64,000 bases of DNA from an uncultured Actinomycetes bacterium (GCA_902826025.1 CADEDH010000011.1:7247-71246); one strand, 5' to 3'. Shown: positions 25,174 through 34,197, counted from the stretch's first letter. Made by a program: numbers and translations. The notes: a model not told the origin generated them from the letters alone.

Positions 25174-27426
25174 TCAAGCGCCACCAATCGCGATCGTCTC
25201 GGTCGACACCGCTACCGCAGCCACCGCTGAGGGTGAGTACGCCATCGGCAGCAGCTCGCAGGCCAGCCAGGCCTCCCGCTGGTCGAGGTCATAGCCACTC
25301 CCCCGCACTCCGCTCACACCGTGGGGAACCACCCAGCCCGAAGCGTCCCAGTCGCCCAGGTCGAAGGCGTAGCGGGCCACGGACGAGGAGGCCGACCGGT
25401 CGCCGGTGTGGGGCATGACCGTGCCGGCCCGCACCGTGTCGCCGTCGCCCCCGCACGGGTCGACCGGCGGGTGCAGGTGAGCCACCTCGGGACGAACCGA
25501 GGCCAGCGGATGGGGTGACAACATGGTGTGGGCCGCCCCCCAGGCCCAGCCGGCGGGATCAGGCCCGTACTGCTCGGCCAGCTCGGCCGCTGCCTGGTCG
25601 AACAGCCGGCCGAGCACTGCGGCCGGTTGGCCGTCGGCCCCCATGCCGGGGACCATGTTGGCCGCCGTGCGCAGCAGCACCCCGGCCCCGTCGAACAGCA
25701 TGCGGGAGGCGATGATGGCCGGGGGCCAGGCCGGCCCGCCCAGGCGGGCGCCGCCGATGCCGAGTTGACGGCCCACCTCGTCGGCCCACAGGCGCTTGAC
25801 CGTGCCGAACACGAGGGCGGCGGTCGAATCGGCCCGCACCTCGCAGTCCCACCCGTGGAGCAGGTCGTGAGCGGCCCGCCCCTCGGCCGTGCGGGGCTCG
25901 GCCCGGCTCAGCGTCTCGAGCACGGCCGGGGCCCGCAGCGAACGGACGTCGCCGTGGATCGCCGGCATGTCAGCCACGGTGGCCGCCTCCAGGCCGTACA
26001 GCAGCTGCACGATCCGGTCGTGGCGGGCCGGGCCGGCGAAGTCGAGCGAGATGTAGGGGCCTGAGTCGCCGGTCCGGTTGTTCGCCGTTACCAGGAACCC
26101 CCGCTCCGGATTGCGCCAGGCGTGGAGCCGGTCGAACGGCACCGGCTCCAGCCCGTCCCAACCGTGGTCGTCGTTCCCGGGCACCGGCGTCCACCGGTTG
26201 GCCACCGGGCGCTCCACCACGTGGCCCCGGAGATGGAACGAGATGTCGCCGCCGATGTCCGCTGTGAGCAGGTTGTTCACCGGCAGGGCCCAGGCCGCCT
26301 GGGTGCGTTCGAACTCGTCGACCGAGCGGGCTTCCAGCATCGGCCACAGGCTGTCGAACGTGGTGTCGGGGGCGAAGATCCCCGTCCACATCATCGACAG
26401 CACCGGTCGGCCGTCGCCGGCCCCCGGATCGCCCAGGATCACGGGGCCTCGGCCGGTGCTGGCGATGGGCACCGCCACCGGATCGGCCCCGTGGACGTCG
26501 ATCATCTCGGTGCGGATCACCGCAACCGGCTCCCGCTCCACGAACACGTCGGTGTCGTCGGCCATCCCGTGCGTGATGGCCCATGCCACCCCGTCGTTGT
26601 GCCCGAAGTGGGGGAAGCCGGGCACACCGGGGAAGGCCAGGCCGATCACGTCGAACGCGTCGCACGTGAGATGGCACTGGTGGTAGGCATTGGGGAACTC
26701 GATGCCCCGGTGCGGGTCGCCGGCCAGGATCGGGCGGCCCGACGCCGTGCGCGATCCATGGATGGCCCACGAGTTCGAGCCGCCCTCCTGGCCGGCCAGT
26801 CCGCGGGCCAGATCGGCCAGCTCGGCGGCGGCTCCGTCCATCACCGCCACGGCATCCTGGAGCAGGTCGATGGCGGGGCCGCCGCCCGCCGGCGTCATGG
26901 CCGACGCCGCCCCGGGCGACCCGACCATCAGCCGGGCCACCTCGGGCCCGGCGGCCACCGTCACCGCCCCCCGCCACAGCTTGCGGTGCAGGGTGCCCAT
27001 GAAGATGTGGCGCACCTTGTAGACGGCCACGCACTGCCACGGCTCCCACGGCTCGGGTGGCGTGGGGTGGCAGTCGAACTCCGCCGGCAGGTCGCCCCCG
27101 TTGGCCGCCAGCCAGGCGTTGATGCCCCCCACGTAGGCCTCGGTCATCGCCTTGGCCCGATCGGTCAGCCCGTCGTAGTGGGCCCGGGACACGGCCGCCA
27201 GCTCGATGCGACGGAACAGCGAGTCTTCCGCCACTGCCGCCTGCCCGGCCACACTGGCCCATCGGCCCTGGGCCCGCAGGCGATCCCATTCCATCTGCCA
27301 CAGCCGGTCGGCGGCAGCCAGCCAGCCCTGGGCCCAGAAGGCGTCGAGGGGGTCGGCCGTGCGCACATGGCCGATCCCCCACCGGTCCCGGGTGATGGTG
27401 GCGGTGCGATCCTCGGGGCTCGTCAT
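25174..27426 (-). CDS. penicillin acylase family (Ntn) amidohydrolase, apparently cytoplasmic
   Basis: The 750-residue protein matches the S45 penicillin/acyl-homoserine-lactone acylase family, which self-cleaves to expose a Ser nucleophile. The cleavage site is Gly216-Ser217 in GQEGGSNSWAIHG, followed by GRPILAGDPH and FPNAYHQ. The N-terminal chain carries ITRDRWGIGHVRTADPLDAFWAQGWLAAADRLWQME. Unlike the secreted family members, no signal peptide is present: the protein starts directly with the enzyme. Substrate unknown; amides of fatty or aromatic acids are possible. The ATG at 27426 follows TACAGT by 8 nt, so a leaderless mRNA is likely. Confidence 0.9.
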   Translation of the reverse strand: MTSPEDRTATITRDRWGIGHVRTADPLDAFWAQGWLAAADRLWQMEWDRLRAQGRWASVAGQAAVAEDSLFRRIELAAVSRAHYDGLTDRAKAMTEAYVGGINAWLAANGGDLPAEFDCHPTPPEPWEPWQCVAVYKVRHIFMGTLHRKLWRGAVTVAAGPEVARLMVGSPGAASAMTPAGGGPAIDLLQDAVAVMDGAAAELADLARGLAGQEGGSNSWAIHGSRTASGRPILAGDPHRGIEFPNAYHQCHLTCDAFDVIGLAFPGVPGFPHFGHNDGVAWAITHGMADDTDVFVEREPVAVIRTEMIDVHGADPVAVPIASTGRGPVILGDPGAGDGRPVLSMMWTGIFAPDTTFDSLWPMLEARSVDEFERTQAAWALPVNNLLTADIGGDISFHLRGHVVERPVANRWTPVPGNDDHGWDGLEPVPFDRLHAWRNPERGFLVTANNRTGDSGPYISLDFAGPARHDRIVQLLYGLEAATVADMPAIHGDVRSLRAPAVLETLSRAEPRTAEGRAAHDLLHGWDCEVRADSTAALVFGTVKRLWADEVGRQLGIGGARLGGPAWPPAIIASRMLFDGAGVLLRTAANMVPGMGADGQPAAVLGRLFDQAAAELAEQYGPDPAGWAWGAAHTMLSPHPLASVRPEVAHLHPPVDPCGGDGDTVRAGTVMPHTGDRSASSSVARYAFDLGDWDASGWVVPHGVSGVRGSGYDLDQREAWLACELLPMAYSPSAVAAVAVSTETIAIGGA

Positions 27427-27450
27427 GGCCGCGAACTGTACCGGCGCTCG

Positions 27451-27490
27451 CCGGCCCGGTGCCCGACCGGCCCGGTGCCCGACCGGCCCG
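27451..27490. repeat. 16-bp tandem repeat, 2.5 copies
   Basis: CCGGCCCGGTGCCCGA occurs twice in full and once as its first eight bases. It lies in the gap between the divergent acylase and antiporter genes. Confidence 0.8.
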
Positions 27491-27553
27491 GGGTCGTGCG
27501 CCTCCGGGCCAGGGGGAATGCCTGCCCTACCCCACCGCTGACCTGCCCGCTAT

Positions 27554-27571
27554 CGTTGCATCCCTGCAACG
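27554..27571. promoter_or_regulatory. inverted repeat, possible operator upstream of antiporter operon
   Basis: CGTTGCA-TCCC-TGCAACG is perfect over 7 bp per arm and overlaps a -10-like TATCGT (27551-27556), about 36 bp before the antiporter start. It could be an operator or a leader hairpin. Confidence 0.45.
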
Positions 27572-27606
27572 CACGGGCGGCCAGTAGGCCTAGGGAGGGA
27601 TCGAGG

Positions 27607-29829
27607 GTGATCGGGCTGTTGGCTGCGGGCAGCCTGAGCGAACACGTGATCCCGCGCGTCTTCGTGGCCATCGCCGTGGTGATCGTGGTGGCCCGGGTGA
27701 TGGGAGCGGTCGCCCGCAAGCTGCGCCAGCCACCGGTGGTGGGCGAGATCATCGGCGGCATCGCCCTGGGGCCGACCCTGGTGGGAGCGCTCCCCGGCGG
27801 AATCGACGAGCTCCTGTTCCCCACCGACATCCGCCCCTCGCTCACGGTGATCGCCAACCTGGGCCTGATCATCTTCATGTTCATCGTGGGCCTCGAGCTC
27901 GACACCACACTGATCCGGGGCAAGGAGCGGATCGCCGGGGTCATCTCGCTGTCGTCGATCGTCCTGCCCATGGCCATGGGCCTGGGGCTGTCGATCCTGC
28001 TCTACGACCGCTACGCCGGCCCCGGCAGCGGCGACGGCATCGGCGCCCTGCCGTTCGGCTTGTTCATCGGCTCGGCCATGTCGATCACGGCGTTCCCGGT
28101 GCTGGCCAGGATCCTGGTTGACCGCGGCATGTACCGCACCGCACTGGGCTCCCTCGTGCTGGCCTGCGCCGCTGTCGATGACATCCTGGCCTGGGCCCTC
28201 TTGGCCGTGGTGCTGGCCGTGGTGGAGACCGGCACCTTCCTGTCATGGGACTTCCCCCGCATCCTGGGGTTCTCGATGCTGTTCGGGGCGGTGATGTTCG
28301 GCGTCGTCCGGCCCTTGCTGGCCCGGTTGGTGCCGGCCTACGAGCGGCTGGGCCGGCTCACCCCCAACCTGGCCTCGGTGGTGCTGATCGGGTTCCTGCT
28401 GTCGTCGTTCGTCACGGCCGAGATCGGCATCCACCACATCCTCGGCGCCTTCGTGTTCGGGGCGGTGATGCCCCGAGAGGGGGCTCACGGGTTGACGCTC
28501 GAGATCCTGGAGAAGCTGGAGCAGGTCAGCGTGCTGCTGCTGCTCCCCGTGTTCTTCGTGACCACCGGCCTCAACGTCGACATCGGGGCCCTCGACGGCG
28601 CCGCCTTCGGCGCCCTGGTGCTGGTGCTGGCGGTGGCCATCGCCGGCAAGTTCGTGGGCGCCACCGCCGCCGCCCGCCTCCAGGGCATCGGGCCCCGACG
28701 GGCTGCCGCCATCGGCACCCTGATGAACACCCGAGGTCTCACCGAGTTGATCGTGCTCACCGTCGGCCGGGAGAACGGGGTGCTGAACGACACCCTGTTC
28801 ACGATCATGGTGGTGATGGCCGTGGTGACCACGGTGATAACCGAGCCCGGCCTGCGCCTGTTCTATCCCGACGCCCTGCTGGCCCGCGACATCGCCGAGG
28901 CCGAGCGGGCGGCCCGGGGCGGGCAGGAGGCGTACCGGGTGGTGGTGCTGGTGGACGACCCCTCCGCCGGGGCTCTGGCGGCCCGGGTGGCGGCCGGCCT
29001 GGCCCGGGCCGAGGAGCCGGCCGAGGTGGTGCTGGCCCGCTTCGTGCCCCCGGGCCCCGCCCCCGAGCTGGGGGCCGGGCTCAGCGCCCAGCTGCTGGAG
29101 ATGACAGGGGCCATGGAGGCCATGGCCGCCGTCGAGCGGGAGGTGGCGGCGGCCGGCGTCGCCTGCGACGTGGTGACCCGGTTCGCCGATCGCGCCGGAG
29201 CCGGGACCGACGCCGACCTCGCCTCCCGCCTGTCGTCGCTCACCCCCGACCTCGTGTTGCTGATGACGGCTCCCGCCGACGCTGACCGGGTGGCCCGCAC
29301 CACCGAAGCCATCGTGGGGGTGGTCACCCCCGCTGCCGCCGGCGGGTCCGGCGCCGATCCGGTGGCGGGGCCGGTGGCGGTGGTGGTCGACGACGGGCCG
29401 GCCGCCGGTCGCCTGGTCGACCTGGCCCTGCGCCTGGCGGCCGATCATCCCCGCCCGCTCCAACTGCAGGCCGGCGGCCGGATGGCCCGCCGCCTGGGCC
29501 GGTTCACCGAGCTGGTCCGGCCCGACGGGACGCCGCTGGCCGTACTGGTCGACGAAGACGCCGGCCCGGCAGGAGCCGCCCTGGTGGTGGGCTCCCCGGC
29601 GGGGATCGGCGCAGCGGGCGACCGGGCGGCCCGGCTGGCGCTGTCGGTCCCCACCGCCGCCACGGTCGAGCTGGACGACGTCCTCGACGGCTGGGCCCGC
29701 CGCCTGCGATCCGACCGCCGATCCGACCGCGAGGAAGGCGCCGGTGACGACTTGGGGGCCGCCGCCGACGCCGCCCTCGAAACCGTCAACCACTCCTCAC
29801 CGACCCCCCAACCGGAGCCGAAGGCCTAG
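27607..29829 (+). CDS. CPA2-family cation:proton antiporter with C-terminal Usp-like region
   Basis: The 740-residue protein has 12-13 membrane segments in its first 430 residues, with QPPVVGEIIGGIALGPTLVGAL, FMFIVGLELDTTLIRG, SMSITAFPVLARILVDRG and NTRGLTELIVLTVGRENGVL, the standard KefB/NapA-type signature. The remaining 300 residues are soluble, Ala/Gly/Asp-rich, and look like one or two degenerate universal-stress-protein-type domains (VVLVDDPSAGALAARVAAGL; VAVVVDDGPAAGRL), likely a cytoplasmic regulator. The GTG at 27607 has GGAGGG 8 nt upstream. A 6-nt gap to the next antiporter gene indicates an operon. The transported ion is not known. Confidence 0.88.
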   Translation: MIGLLAAGSLSEHVIPRVFVAIAVVIVVARVMGAVARKLRQPPVVGEIIGGIALGPTLVGALPGGIDELLFPTDIRPSLTVIANLGLIIFMFIVGLELDTTLIRGKERIAGVISLSSIVLPMAMGLGLSILLYDRYAGPGSGDGIGALPFGLFIGSAMSITAFPVLARILVDRGMYRTALGSLVLACAAVDDILAWALLAVVLAVVETGTFLSWDFPRILGFSMLFGAVMFGVVRPLLARLVPAYERLGRLTPNLASVVLIGFLLSSFVTAEIGIHHILGAFVFGAVMPREGAHGLTLEILEKLEQVSVLLLLPVFFVTTGLNVDIGALDGAAFGALVLVLAVAIAGKFVGATAAARLQGIGPRRAAAIGTLMNTRGLTELIVLTVGRENGVLNDTLFTIMVVMAVVTTVITEPGLRLFYPDALLARDIAEAERAARGGQEAYRVVVLVDDPSAGALAARVAAGLARAEEPAEVVLARFVPPGPAPELGAGLSAQLLEMTGAMEAMAAVEREVAAAGVACDVVTRFADRAGAGTDADLASRLSSLTPDLVLLMTAPADADRVARTTEAIVGVVTPAAAGGSGADPVAGPVAVVVDDGPAAGRLVDLALRLAADHPRPLQLQAGGRMARRLGRFTELVRPDGTPLAVLVDEDAGPAGAALVVGSPAGIGAAGDRAARLALSVPTAATVELDDVLDGWARRLRSDRRSDREEGAGDDLGAAADAALETVNHSSPTPQPEPKA

Positions 29830-29835
29830 CCAACC

Positions 29836-31227
29836 ATGATCCAGGGACTCAAGCCCGACTTCGTCGCCGCCTTCGTGCTGGCCGATATCGCCATCATCCT
29901 GCTGGCCGCCCGCCTGGTCGGCGGCCTGGCGCTCAAACTGGGCCAACCCCGAGTGGTGGGCGAGATCGTGGCCGGTGTGCTGCTCGGGCCGTCCGTGCTC
30001 GGCCCGTTCTGGTTCACCTGGGGCAACGCCCCGTCGTTCCTCCACTGCGACGTGTCCCGGGCGGCGTTGGCCGTTGGGGCCGACCCGGCCACGGCCAAGA
30101 TCCCACCCCCCAGCATCACCCAGTGCCTGTTTCCCACCCAGGCCCGCGGGGTGCTGTCGATTGTGGGGTCGATCGCCCTCATCTTCTTCATGCTGCTGGT
30201 GGGGGCCGAGCTCGACCTGAGCGGCCTGGCCACCCGGCTCAAGGGCGTGCTGGCGTTGGCCCTCGGCGTGGTGGCGGCACCCCTGGTGGGCGGCCTGGCC
30301 ATCGGCCCCCTGCTGCACAACGCCAAGTTCGCCCTGCCCGGGGTCGACGGTGTGCTCCCCGACCGCCTCGGCTTCTCGCTGTTCGTCGCCGCCCTGCTGG
30401 CCGTGACTGCCTTCCCCGTGATGGCCCGCATCCTGCAGGAGAAGAACCTCATCACCTCCGACATGGGCGTCATCGGGGTGTCGGCAGCGGCCGTGGTGAC
30501 CGTGGCCATGTTCCTCCTCACCGCCGTGGCCCGGGGGGTGGCGTCGAACGCGTCCACCGGGAGCCTGGTGAAGGTGTTCGTGGGCGCCGCCATCTACCTG
30601 CTGGTGATGGCCATCCCGGTACGGCTGGTGCTGGGCCGCACGATCGGTACCGCCATCGAGGCCCGGGGGGCCATCACCGGCACCGAGTTGGCGGTCGTGG
30701 CCATGGTCGCCCTCGGCTCGGCCTACGCCGCCGACCGCATCGGGATCCACGTGATCGTGGGTGGATTCGTGGCCGGGGCGGTGCTGCCGGCCCGGGGCGT
30801 CATCCACCGGGAGCTGGCGGCCCGCCTGGCCGATGTGACCAACGTGATCCTCCTGCCGATCTTCCTGGCCTTCTCCGGCCTGCGCACCGACTTCACCACG
30901 CTCCGGACCCAGCACGTCGGGGGGTTGGTGCTGGTGCTGGCGGTGGGGATCCTCACCAAGTGGGCGGCCGGCGCCGTCTCCGCTCGGGTGGGGGGTCTCT
31001 CGTGGAACGAGGGCTTGGTGCTCGGCGCCCTCATGAACTGTCGGGGCCTGCTGGTGCTGGTGGTGGGCATCCTGGCCGTGGACTCGGGCATCTTCACCCC
31101 CCAGATGCAGCTGGCCGGGGTGGTGATGGCCCTGGTCACGACGGCCATGACGGGTCCGCTGGTCGACCGGTCGATCGCCAAGCTCGGTGCTCCCGCCCCG
31201 GAGCCGGCCCGGGTGGGAGCGGCGTGA
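29836..31227 (+). CDS. second CPA2-family cation:proton antiporter
   Basis: A 463-residue antiporter lacking the long cytoplasmic domain of its neighbour. It shows LGQPRVVGEIVAGVLLGPSVLGP, FFMLLVGAELDLSGL, FPVMARILQEKNL and NCRGLLVLVVGILAVDSGI. A polar loop of about 50 residues with two Cys (FLHCDV and TQCLF) lies between the first and second membrane-segment groups and could be extracellular and disulfide-bonded. It is 6 nt after the first antiporter and overlaps the kinase gene start by 4 nt. Two antiporters side by side could form a heteromer or handle different ions. Confidence 0.88.
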   Translation: MIQGLKPDFVAAFVLADIAIILLAARLVGGLALKLGQPRVVGEIVAGVLLGPSVLGPFWFTWGNAPSFLHCDVSRAALAVGADPATAKIPPPSITQCLFPTQARGVLSIVGSIALIFFMLLVGAELDLSGLATRLKGVLALALGVVAAPLVGGLAIGPLLHNAKFALPGVDGVLPDRLGFSLFVAALLAVTAFPVMARILQEKNLITSDMGVIGVSAAAVVTVAMFLLTAVARGVASNASTGSLVKVFVGAAIYLLVMAIPVRLVLGRTIGTAIEARGAITGTELAVVAMVALGSAYAADRIGIHVIVGGFVAGAVLPARGVIHRELAARLADVTNVILLPIFLAFSGLRTDFTTLRTQHVGGLVLVLAVGILTKWAAGAVSARVGGLSWNEGLVLGALMNCRGLLVLVVGILAVDSGIFTPQMQLAGVVMALVTTAMTGPLVDRSIAKLGAPAPEPARVGAA

Positions 31228-32045
31228 GCGGCAGCGGGGCCAACGACCTGGCCGGCATCGCCGACTACCAGTTCGAGGCCGCCCTGGGCCAGGCCAACCA
31301 CGGCCACTTCTACCTCGCCCCGCCGCCGGCCCGGCTGGGGCTGACCGACCGGTACGTGACGGTGAAGGTGGTGGACGGGTCGACCCCGGCCGACACCTTC
31401 CGGCGGGCCACCCGGGAGCTGAAGGCGTTCGCCGTGGTGATCTGCCCTCAGCTCGTGACCATCCACGACGCCGGCCAGGACGGCGACCGGTTCTACTACG
31501 CCATGGAGCACGCCGAGCTGGGCTCGCTGGGCCGGCCGGCGGCCCGGGCATTCACCCGGGCCGAGGTACTGGGGGCAGTGGCCGACGCCGCCCTGGCCGC
31601 CGACGCCCTGCACCGGGCCGGAATGGCCCACCGCGACATCCAGCCCAACAACGTCTGGCTCTACCCCGAAGGCGGCAAGCTGGCCGACCTGGGCCTGGCC
31701 CAGGTGCTGGAGCGGTCGACCGTCACCGGGCTAGGCCACATCGGGGCAGTGGAGTTCATGGACCCCGACATCATCCAGGGCCAGCCGGCGTCACCCGCCA
31801 CCGACATCTGGGCGCTCGGCGCCACCCTGCACTGGGCCCTGGCCGGCGGCCTCGGGTTGTACGGGGCGCTGCCCGCCGACGAGCCCCTGCTCGCCATCCG
31901 CACCGTGCTGGCCCAGCCAGCCGCCGTGGCGACCACCGTCCACCCCGTCGACCGGGACGTCATCGAGCGGTGCCTGGCTCCCGCCGGGCAGCGGTTCGCC
32001 TCCGCCGCCGAGCTGTCGGCCGCCGTCCGCTCCCTGCCGCTCTAG
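31224..32045 (+). CDS. atypical protein-kinase-fold protein coupled to antiporters
   Basis: The 273-residue product has a kinase fold: Lys48 in VTVKVV, alphaC Glu65 in RELKAF, catalytic loop HRDIQPNN (136-143) and DLG (155-157) in place of DFG. The active-site Asp138, Asn143 and Asp155 are kept, but the catalytic-loop Lys is Gln140, the Gly-rich loop is degenerate (LGQANHGHFYLA) and the APE motif reads MDPD. It may be a weak kinase or a pseudokinase. No membrane segment is present. Its GTG overlaps the antiporter stop (GTGA), so it is made together with both antiporters and may control them; that role is inference. Confidence 0.75.
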   Translation: MSGSGANDLAGIADYQFEAALGQANHGHFYLAPPPARLGLTDRYVTVKVVDGSTPADTFRRATRELKAFAVVICPQLVTIHDAGQDGDRFYYAMEHAELGSLGRPAARAFTRAEVLGAVADAALAADALHRAGMAHRDIQPNNVWLYPEGGKLADLGLAQVLERSTVTGLGHIGAVEFMDPDIIQGQPASPATDIWALGATLHWALAGGLGLYGALPADEPLLAIRTVLAQPAAVATTVHPVDRDVIERCLAPAGQRFASAAELSAAVRSLPL

Positions 32046-32082
32046 CTCCCCGCCCCCGACCCGACCCGCCCCGCCCCGCCCG

Positions 32083-32198
32083 GCGAACTGCGCGACGGAT
32101 TACGCGACACGCCGCCGTTCTGAGTCGCGAACTCTACGAAATCCGTAGACAACGCGACGCAGAACCGTGGCGGGGCGCGTTTTCGTCGCGCAGTTCGC
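32083..32198. repeat. 116-nt nested palindrome between convergent genes
   Basis: GCGAACTGCGCGACG (32083-32097) and CGTCGCGCAGTTCGC (32184-32198) are perfect 15-bp arms. Inside, GTTCTGAGTCGCG faces CGCGACGCAGAAC with one mismatch, and TCTACG-AAATC-CGTAGA forms the tip. The whole can fold as one long, partly interrupted hairpin or cruciform. It is placed between the kinase-like gene stop and the LLM gene stop. Confidence 0.85.
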
Positions 32199-32214
32199 GC
32201 AGTTGACCGCGCGG

Positions 32215-33288
32215 TCAGCGGGTAGGCGCCGGTGGCTGGCGGAGCTCGGAAAGGATGTGGGCCAGGGTCTCGGCGTCGCCGGGGGTGTTCACCGGGATGG
32301 AGAACTCGATCCGGTGGACCCGGCGGCCGTAGCGGCGCTGGAGCTCAGCCCCGATCCGGTCGTGGGTGGCCACGGTGGCCACCGTGTGGAGCATCTCGTC
32401 GGTCACCAGACCCGGCAGGTCGTCCCACCGCTTGGCCCGGGAGAGCTGCGAAGCCTGCTCGGCGATGTCGGTCCACCCGTGGATGGCGAAGGCCCGACGG
32501 TACGACGGAGTGGACAGGTAGAAGGCCACCCGCTCCCTCACCGTGCGGGTCACCCGCTCCAGCGTCGCCTCGTCGGGGGCCGTGCCGATCAGCGGCTTCA
32601 TGCAGATCTCGACCGTGTCGGGGTCCTTGCCCACCCGGGCCGCCCCCTTGGCCACCGCCGGCATGATCTCGTCGTCGATGAAGCGGGGGGTGACAACCGG
32701 GTGGAGGCGCACCCCGTCGGCCACCTCGGCCGCCACGGCGCACATGTTGGGCCCGATGGCGGCGATATGGACCGGGATCCGGGGGTGCTCGATCGGCCCC
32801 GGGTCGAACAGGGGGACCATCAGATCGAGGTTGTAGTGCTCGGAGCTGAACCGGAGCGGCGTGCGATGCTGCCAGGCATCCCACACGGCCCGCATGGCCA
32901 GCACGTAGTCCCGCATCCAGGGGGCGGGGGCGTGCCACGGCAGGCCGAAGCGACGTTCCATGTGCGCCCGGACCTGCGAGCCGAGGCCGAGCACGAACCG
33001 TCCGCCCGACAGCTTCTGCAACGACCAGGCCGACATGGCGGTGACCGTGGGGCTGCGGGGAAAGGCCATGGCCACCGAAGTGCCGAGCCCGATGCGCGAT
33101 GTGGTGGAGGCGCCCAGGGCCAGCAGCTGGAACGGGTCGTCCTTGGTCTCCTCCACCAGCACGGCGTCGAGGCCGAGCTCCTCGGCCTTGGCCGCCAGGG
33201 AGGCGAAGTCGGTGATGCGGAGCGGAGTCTCGGGCTCCCGCAGGCCCGGATCGAGCTTGCCCAGCGGGAGCAGCGTCTCCACCAGCAT
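32215..33288 (-). CDS. LLM-class F420-dependent oxidoreductase
   Basis: A 357-residue luciferase-fold protein with LAAKAEELGLDAVLVEETKDDPFQLLALGASTTSRIGLGTSVA and SLQKLSGGRFVLGLGSQVRAHMERRFG, the pattern of actinobacterial TIGR03617-like F420 enzymes, and IPVHIAAIGPNMCAVAAEVADGVRLHP near the cofactor phosphate site. Substrate unknown. The ATG at 33288 has GGAGGTGTGACG upstream and directly follows the sulfurtransferase stop, so the two genes are coupled. The longer in-frame start overlaps that gene and is rejected. Confidence 0.85.
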   Translation of the reverse strand: MLVETLLPLGKLDPGLREPETPLRITDFASLAAKAEELGLDAVLVEETKDDPFQLLALGASTTSRIGLGTSVAMAFPRSPTVTAMSAWSLQKLSGGRFVLGLGSQVRAHMERRFGLPWHAPAPWMRDYVLAMRAVWDAWQHRTPLRFSSEHYNLDLMVPLFDPGPIEHPRIPVHIAAIGPNMCAVAAEVADGVRLHPVVTPRFIDDEIMPAVAKGAARVGKDPDTVEICMKPLIGTAPDEATLERVTRTVRERVAFYLSTPSYRRAFAIHGWTDIAEQASQLSRAKRWDDLPGLVTDEMLHTVATVATHDRIGAELQRRYGRRVHRIEFSIPVNTPGDAETLAHILSELRQPPAPTR

Positions 33289-33290
33289 CG

Positions 33291-34169
33291 TCACACCTCC
33301 AGGGGAAGGCCGGCAGCCACCCATTCGCTGAGCGAGCCGTCGTAGATGCCGAGGTCGCTGTGGCCCAGGCGGTGGAGGATGAAGGCGTCACTGGTGGCGG
33401 CGATCCCGCCCCCGCACCAGGTCACGATGCGCCCGCCGGTGACACCGGCCGCCTCGAACGTGGCCCGCAGCTCGTCGAGCGGCTTGTAGCGGTGGGTCTC
33501 GGGGTCGACCAGCCCGGCGGCGTAGACGTTGGTGGAGCCGGGGATGTGGCCGGCCCGACCGTAGGAGGCGTCGGCCCCCGAGTGCAGCTCCGGCGACAGG
33601 GCGTTGACCAGGCACACCTTGTCGTCGGTGGTGGCCGCCTCCACCTCGGCCCGGCCCACGATGGCTTCGGGCCGGGTTTGGACGCTCAGGGATGCCGTCG
33701 GATGCTCGGGGGCGGGATCGGTGCTCAGCTCCCGCCCGTCGCTCTTCCACGCCCGCAGGCCGCCGTCGAGCACGGCAGCGTCGTCGAACCCGATCGAGCG
33801 CAGCAGCCACCACACCCGGGTGGCCCACATGTTCACGGCCCGGTCGTAGAGCACCACCCGGGTGCCCTCGCCGATGCCGCGGGCGGCGAAGGCGGCGGCC
33901 AGGCGATCGGCGCTGAGGGCGGTGAAGCGAAGTTGGCTGTCGGGGTCGGACAGCTCCGCCACCAGGTCGATGAACCCGCTGCCGGGGATGTGGCCCTCGG
34001 CCCACGACTCCCGGCCCGACTCCACCACGTACGGACCGCCGGCGGTGCTCGCACCCTCCGGTGGACGGCGGAGGAACACGGTGCAGTCGAACAGGCGAAG
34101 GTCGCCGGCCTCGGCGGCCAGCTCGCCCGCCAGCCAGTCGGTGGACACGAGTGGTTCGATGGCGCTCAT
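33291..34169 (-). CDS. thiosulfate/3-mercaptopyruvate sulfurtransferase
   Basis: A 292-residue two-domain rhodanese that transfers sulfane sulfur. The N-terminal domain contains GHIPGSGFIDL and VVLYDRAVNMWATRVWWLLRSIGF; the C-terminal domain has GRAGHIPGSTNVYA and the active-site loop WCGGGIAATSDAF, whose Cys is the sulfur carrier (family consensus CGSGVTA). The loop composition does not cleanly separate thiosulfate from mercaptopyruvate specificity. The ATG at 34169 follows TACGGT by 8 nt with no Shine-Dalgarno, indicating a leaderless mRNA. The downstream LLM gene begins 2 nt after the stop. Confidence 0.9.
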   Translation of the reverse strand: MSAIEPLVSTDWLAGELAAEAGDLRLFDCTVFLRRPPEGASTAGGPYVVESGRESWAEGHIPGSGFIDLVAELSDPDSQLRFTALSADRLAAAFAARGIGEGTRVVLYDRAVNMWATRVWWLLRSIGFDDAAVLDGGLRAWKSDGRELSTDPAPEHPTASLSVQTRPEAIVGRAEVEAATTDDKVCLVNALSPELHSGADASYGRAGHIPGSTNVYAAGLVDPETHRYKPLDELRATFEAAGVTGGRIVTWCGGGIAATSDAFILHRLGHSDLGIYDGSLSEWVAAGLPLEV

Positions 34170-34197
34170 GGGCGCCGACCGTAGCCCAACCACTGGC

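Noticed and set aside
26122-27606. Long in-frame extension upstream of the first antiporter
   Set aside because: It is antisense to the penicillin acylase and low complexity. The GTG at 27607 has a good ribosome site and starts at the first membrane segment.
28243-31551. Long minus-strand frames opposite the antiporters
   Set aside because: His/Gly/Gln-rich mirror frames with no family match, covering membrane-protein genes whose motifs are clear on the plus strand.
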